In this document: positions 59,584-64,000 of the stretch, in pieces
Numbering within the stretch: position 1 is the first letter of the stretch
Layout: the number at the start of each line of letters is the position of its first letter
Assembly: GCA_023634235.1 (NCBI GenBank)
Contig: JAMKCF010000001.1
Span: 15,510,258-15,574,257, forward strand
DNA from: Pisaster brevispinus
Taxonomy: Eukaryota > Echinodermata > Asteroidea > Forcipulatida > Asteriidae
Length of the DNA: 64,000 nucleotides
Direction of reading: 5' to 3'
The notes under the pieces: generated by a model
The model's input: the letters and a program-made list of their open reading frames with translations, nothing else
Database searches by the model: none
Told to the model about the DNA's origin: nothing
Program-made: the position numbers and the translations under genes

Positions 59584-61496
59584 ACAGGAACTGTGGTACA
59601 GGGGTGCCTATTCTTGCTGCGTCTGGTGCAATTTGTCGGAAACGCTCCATCTGAAACCGGGACAATGCATCAGCTTTATTATTCGATTTCCCAGGAATGT
59701 GCTTCGCACAAAATGCTACATTTGATTTCAGGCACTGCAGTATAAAAAACCTCAACAATTTCATTATGTGTGGACATTTAGATGATTGTTTATTTATTAT
59801 TGCTACTGCCGGCATATTGTCTGATCTCAAAATTATGCATTTTCCCTTTAATTGATCCCCCCATAATACCACAGACACTACTATCGGGAAGAACTCTAAC
59901 CATGCAATTGGTCTCTCCTTCTTGCTATCCGGCCATTTTCCCTGAAACCATTGACCCTTGAAGTACCCCCCAAATCCTATGCCCCCGCTTGCATCCGTAA
60001 ACAGCTGCATAACTGAATCACCTACCCACATTTGGTCTGGAATTATTGATACCCCATTATGACGTTCTAAAAATAGAAGCCACATTTCTAAGTCGCATTT
60101 CGCTTCTATTGGTAGACTGAATTTTTGTTGGGGTTTCCTCTTTCCACATGTCACATCAATTAGCCGCCGTAAGAATGCTCTTCCAGGGGAGATGGCTTTG
60201 CAAACAAATGACAATGAGCCAATCACTGACTGTAGGTCTTTTAATGTTATTGACTCATCTGTCAGGGCCCGTTTCACCATTCCTTTAATCTTTGATAATT
60301 TCTGATGTGGTATTGAGATGACTAGTTTTTCGGAATCGATTTCCAGCCCCAGGTATGTTATTTTTGTAGCTGGACCAACCTCCTTTTCTGGCGACAAAGG
60401 GACCCCCAACTGTTTGCATGTATTCTGAAAGCTACGTTTAATAAACGAACATGACAAAATACTCTTTTCGTCAGCCACACCTGTCAGGAAGAAATCATCG
60501 CAGTAGTGTGTGATCCGATCTGTACATGCTTTTTTTTTTTGCCGCCCATTCTATAAATGTGGAGAAGGTTTCAAATAGTGCTGGGGAACATGAAGCTCCC
60601 ATGGGGAGTGCTTTATCCACAAAGTATTTATCTTGCACTTTCATCCCTAATAATGCAAAGTCATCTGGGTGTACAGGGAGTAATCTAAATGCTGATTCGA
60701 TATCTTCCTTTGCCATCATGGCCCCCTTTCCAACCCCTACCACTAGTTGTACTGCATTATCAAAGCTCTTATACTTAACCGTGCACAATGCTGGATCAAT
60801 GCCGTCATTGACGGACTCCCCTTCTGGGTAAGATAGATGCTGTATTAGTCTAAATTTTCCTGGTTCGGCTTTTGGTATAATACCTATTGGTGACACAATC
60901 AAATTTTTCATAGGTTTTTCAGCGAAAGGGCCTGCCAACCGTTTAGCTTTCATCTCTTTTTGAAGTTGTTGAGTTGCTAGCTCTGGATTATGTAATACTG
61001 ACTTCAGGTTAGGAGATTCCCGTGCACTACGCTCCCCGTTATAACCTAATCTGAATCCTTGTATAAAACCTTCTTGTAATATTTTTGCCGCTTTTTTGTT
61101 TGGATAATTGTTTAATAGCGGTAATAATGTCTCGGTGTTAACTGGAGAAGGATACTTACAACATACACAATTATTTGAACATGGTTGCTTAAATTGTGTA
61201 CCTGCCTGTTTGTGATTGTATGAATCCAACTTAGGTCTTTTTGCAATCGAAACATCCATGACCTGATTCCTTACAGTACATGCATTTGTGTTTGTATGTG
61301 CACAACTTCTTTTGACAGCCTGAACGTTTGTTGAAGTCGAAACACACTTTTTCATTGGTTTTCCAGCCTGTATTTGATAGTTGGGAGCGAAAAACACTAT
61401 TTCCCTGGTCTCTATTTTGGAATTGGGGGCAAAAACCACTATTTCCCTGGTCTCTATTTGGGATTTGGGAGCGAAAACCACTTGCACTAAATCCAC
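59573..61496 (-). pseudogene. Reverse transcriptase-RNase H of the DIRS-order element
   Basis: Frame 61,496-60,495 then 60,478-59,573. The first carries a Cys-rich N-terminus (SNNCVCCKYPSP), RT motifs IGIIPKAEPGKFRLIQHLSY, AKEDIESAFRLLPVH and LPMGASCSPALFE. The catalytic YCDDF motif (about 60,510-60,490) lies just after an 11-A run (T on plus, 60,530-60,540) that shifts the frame. The second carries YLGLEIDSEKL and the RNase H domain (LFTDASGGIGFGGYF; LRSDNMPAVAIINK; HIPGKSNNKADALSR). It overlaps the Gag frame by about 266 bases in another phase, so the start is uncertain. Confidence 0.88.
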
Positions 61497-62712
61497 GTGG
61501 TCGTATTCCGGCAGTGAAATTACTGCCAGTAATTGGTGATGGTGTCATGTATAGTGCCCACAATTCAGTGTCTACCATCGCCCAACAACGTTGTGGACAT
61601 TCTTGCATTCTTGCCCTAAATTGTTGGTCGTATGACCGCCATCCAAAGCCCCCATACCGCGATGCAGCAGTCCTAATCAGATGTATGTATTTGAGTAACT
61701 CCTGTGTTCGGCTAGGATGTGCACTCAAGTATATGGATGTATAGACTAAAAAGGCTGATGTCCATGCATTGATGGAGGTTATAAATTGCTTTGGTTTACT
61801 ACTTTTCCACACAATTTGACCTTCCTGGTTCACTGACAAAGCTATGCCTTGGTTTTCTTGATGTTGCAAGTAAGGGTCCCTTTTCTCTAACAATGTCACC
61901 AAATCTACGTATTCTCCTTTTACAATCTTAGTTTTCATGCTTTGCTGCACACCTTTTCCAAGTGGGCTAAATGCTGACACCAGGGGTGTGAAACCTAACT
62001 GTTGTTGGTGAAATAGTTCCTGATTAGGAATTCCAGATGTGTCTGTGTTATTGATCACAACTGGTACGTTCACAATCGGCATGTTATTGTTATCATGAAC
62101 GCCTGCTTGGGTTGCATTGTTGCCACCCAGGCTATTGTTTGTCATTGATGGACCATTGACTCCCGATATTTCTACTTGCTGTTGAACATTTGTCAATGCA
62201 TTATTAGTACTGTCATTAGTACTGTCATCAATATTATCACCGGGATTTGTATAAGTAATAGTGGAAGGATTATTTATATCCTTCAATCGGAAATTACCTT
62301 CCAGCAGCCTGTTTGCTACTACTCTTGGCGTGGCCCGTCGTTGTTGCCTTTCTTGTTGCACGGGAAGTTGTTGTACCCCCGGTAGCGTCCCTGGTTGCAG
62401 TTGTTGACCCGGTACCGGTGCTGGGGTTTGACTGGTTTCTACCTGTGGAGTCGGTCCAACTTCCAATTCAACCAACGGGTGATTTTGCCCTGGTTGTGCC
62501 CTTGGTTCTTCATGTATTTCTGCTGTCACTTGTTGCTCGTGGGTGCGTCTAAGATTGCGCCCTGAGTCTTGCTGGTTTTCTTGGTATGCTGCCCGACGTT
62601 GTTTTGCGCGGGACTGAGCCCTTGTTTGCCGTCCATGGCCAACCCCAGTCAGTGTACGCAGATTTGCTGATTGCGGTCCCTCATTCCGCTTCTGAATTCG
62701 TTTTCTGCCCAT
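61231..62712 (-). CDS. Gag-like nucleocapsid protein of the DIRS-order element
   Basis: 493 residues starting at ATG 62,712 (MGRKRIQKRNEGPQ), apparently intact. The N-terminal third is basic and Gln-rich, the middle is Asn-rich (NDSTNNALTNVQQQV). A conserved Gag core follows (VKGEYVDLVTLLEKRDPYLQ, FITSINAWTSAFLVYTSIYL). Three related 16-17-residue units (GFRSQIPNRDQGNSG, GFCPQFQNRDQGNSV, VFRSQLSNTGWKTN) lead into paired zinc fingers CFDFNKRSGCQKKLC and CMYCKESGHGCFDC. The finger spacing is usual for DIRS-order Gag, which binds element RNA. It is first in order, as expected. Confidence 0.85.
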   Translation of the reverse strand: MGRKRIQKRNEGPQSANLRTLTGVGHGRQTRAQSRAKQRRAAYQENQQDSGRNLRRTHEQQVTAEIHEEPRAQPGQNHPLVELEVGPTPQVETSQTPAPVPGQQLQPGTLPGVQQLPVQQERQQRRATPRVVANRLLEGNFRLKDINNPSTITYTNPGDNIDDSTNDSTNNALTNVQQQVEISGVNGPSMTNNSLGGNNATQAGVHDNNNMPIVNVPVVINNTDTSGIPNQELFHQQQLGFTPLVSAFSPLGKGVQQSMKTKIVKGEYVDLVTLLEKRDPYLQHQENQGIALSVNQEGQIVWKSSKPKQFITSINAWTSAFLVYTSIYLSAHPSRTQELLKYIHLIRTAASRYGGFGWRSYDQQFRARMQECPQRCWAMVDTELWALYMTPSPITGSNFTAGIRPRGFSASGFRSQIPNRDQGNSGFCPQFQNRDQGNSVFRSQLSNTGWKTNEKVCFDFNKRSGCQKKLCTYKHKCMYCKESGHGCFDCKKT

Positions 62713-63013
62713 AATTTGACCCTAGGTCTACTACCGTAATATTTGCGTCGTTTTTAGACAGCGATCGTAACAAATCGACAAATCAAAAGAAAATAAATCT
62801 TGACCCTCTCTCTCCGATGCCGTGACAGAGAATGAACTGCAATGCTTACCGAGGCGGCAATTATCAACCTATGCCACTTGTGATTGGTCCATCAAATTGA
62901 CACAACCCTTGAAACACGCATCATGATTGGTCCAGACCGCGCGTCCCCCAAAATAAGGAGACAATGAGACCTAGCGGACCGGAGCACTATTTGCCAAGGA
63001 TAAATGAGTTTTT
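62713..63013. other. 5' leader/terminal region of the DIRS-order element
   Basis: No frame. It holds the 5' untranslated sequence and the candidate terminal inverted repeat at 62,990-63,004. Confidence 0.5.
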
Positions 63014-64000
63014 TATCGATGTTCGAAACAAAACTTTATTAAAATGACTTTTAAGACGACGGTACCACCTTTTGATTACATAAAATGGCAATTCTAGAAC
63101 GTAATTTCACAGAAATAATATGATTAATGCTGTCAATACCTTTAAATCATCTATCTGTCATTATTTGCTTAGGTACCAAGCCCTAGTGAGGCATATGTTT
63201 TTATAGAAACACTTTTAGAACAATTTAAAAAACAAATACCTCAAAATGACATCCTCAATACATCTTAGCGTGCCGTGTGCAATTAAACAAAGGTACATGA
63301 GTAGCCATTCGAACTAGTTATTGTTTTATCTAAATTTTGTGATTTATTTTCGTGTTAACACACCTTTTTAATAAATTATTTGGATACAAATGCCTAAACC
63401 ATACAATCTCTCTAATCTCACAATTTTTCACAAACTTGATCGCAGTATCAACTGTTTAAAATGACTTATAAGACCAAATGTACCAACTTTTGGTTTCAAA
63501 AATGGCAATTCCCATTCGTAATGGCAATTTCCATACGCAATTTCACAAAAATATTAGTGGTAAAGCTAATATTGTAATTGTTTTCTTAGATTGCATGTTT
63601 AAATAACTCATCAAGTAAAAATAAACAACACTTTCAAGGTAATTTCAGAAAAATAGAAACTCAATTGCCTAACCTACATCACACAAACCTAACGTGTCGT
63701 GTGCAACAAGGAGAAATTAGTGTGCTCTTTGTTCGTATTAGCAAACCTTTGTCCTGAATGTCTAAAAAATAAAATTAAATCCTTGACAATCTCTCTAATA
63801 TCACAACATAATAACAAATTTGACGTTCAGTGTGCCCATCCTAAAGTTTTCTGGCATAAAATTATTCATTCCACTGGAAAGTTTCATAGTGTGTTTTTAA
63901 TACCAATAGTATGACCTTTATTTAAAAATACTGAAAACCTTATCAAAAACATTTATCATACAGACCCAACAATCTGAAATTACTGCACTCACACACATTT
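63014..64000. repeat. Satellite, right part (resumes after the insertion)
   Basis: AAAATGACTTTTAAGACGACGGTACC at about 63,041 is type C (compare 55,593), and the next monomer from about 63,457 is type A/D (GCTAATATTGTAATTGTTTTCTTAG, compare 56,078). The array runs to the window edge; the last 300 bases are type B-like (CCTAACGTGTCGTGTGCAACA). Confidence 0.85.

Larger units (their letters stand above)
56881..63004 (-). mobile_element. DIRS-order retrotransposon with SGNH hydrolase
   Basis: Minus-strand order Gag, RT-RNase H, tyrosine recombinase, SGNH hydrolase. A tyrosine recombinase instead of an integrase defines the DIRS/Ngaro order. Limits come from the interruption of the satellite: TTTATCCTGGACAAA starts at 56,881 and its near-complement TTTGCCAAGGATAAA ends at 63,004 (13 of 15 bases match), a possible terminal inverted repeat. 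The array text resumes at about 63,014-63,040. Single-base indels, two of them in homopolymers, are the main visible damage, so the element looks young. Confidence 0.8.

Noticed and set aside
1..64000. tRNA and rRNA genes
   Set aside because: I scanned for T-loop-like GGTTCGAATCC text and rRNA landmarks and saw none; a covariance search would be needed to exclude them.

Overview
The window is about 64 kb of AT-rich animal genome, most likely from a marine invertebrate and probably a deuterostome. The evidence is spliced exons with canonical GT-AG sites and matching phases, GT-AG introns in a hAT element, animal-type transposons (Helentron, DIRS-order retrotransposon, hAT), long satellites, and promoter-type motifs resembling YY1, ZNF143 and CTCF sites. 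I cannot name the species. No rRNA, tRNA, CRISPR or bacterial-type operon was recognised. Almost all protein-coding sequence belongs to mobile elements. The one candidate host gene lies at the left edge.

Region by region: (1) 1-7.1 kb, minus strand: nine joined exons of a CARF/MULE-type gene (FLYWCH-like N-terminal region plus MULE transposase domain), running off the left edge; its introns hold strong hairpins and a tandem duplication. (2) 7.7-11.7 kb: a tandem satellite of about 240-250 bp monomers with linked variant types in a higher-order order. (3) 12.06-20.61 kb: 5'-truncated Helentron copy 1, minus strand, with a helicase-endonuclease pseudogene and a long non-coding 3' part. (4) 20.7-22.4 kb: GC-rich promoter-like block present twice with a 21-bp YY1-like minisatellite. 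(5) 22.9-24.4 kb: a family of roughly 1-kb repeats carrying paired TGACGTCA palindromes. (6) 26.1-26.6 kb: a foldback element. (7) 27.5-30.9 kb: a hAT transposase pseudogene with two introns, between two 76-bp direct repeats. (8) 33.7-36.5 kb: three tandem units of the TGACGTCA family, leading directly into (9) 36.1-51.57 kb: Helentron copy 2, minus strand, which keeps PHD finger, C76-like protease, OTU protease, basic 18-residue repeats, DUF6570-like/Rep, helicase and endonuclease parts, but is broken by stops, frameshifts and a 1,238-bp LTR-like insertion. (10) 53.2-54.7 kb: two foldback elements and a 5'-truncated non-LTR retrotransposon tail. (11) 54.7-64 kb: a second satellite with a trimeric higher-order repeat, interrupted in phase by a 6.1-kb DIRS-order element (Gag, RT-RNase H, tyrosine recombinase, SGNH hydrolase).

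How the parts relate: the two Helentron copies lie in the same orientation about 23.7 kb apart and are each other's best comparison. Copy 2 shows what copy 1 lost (PHD, proteases, Rep) and copy 1 shows where copy 2 is frameshifted. Both lose continuity within about 20 bp of the Rep two-tyrosine motif. The DIRS-order element looks young: its reading frames are broken only by small indels, two of them in homopolymers. All protein calls come from reading motifs by eye; no database search was run.
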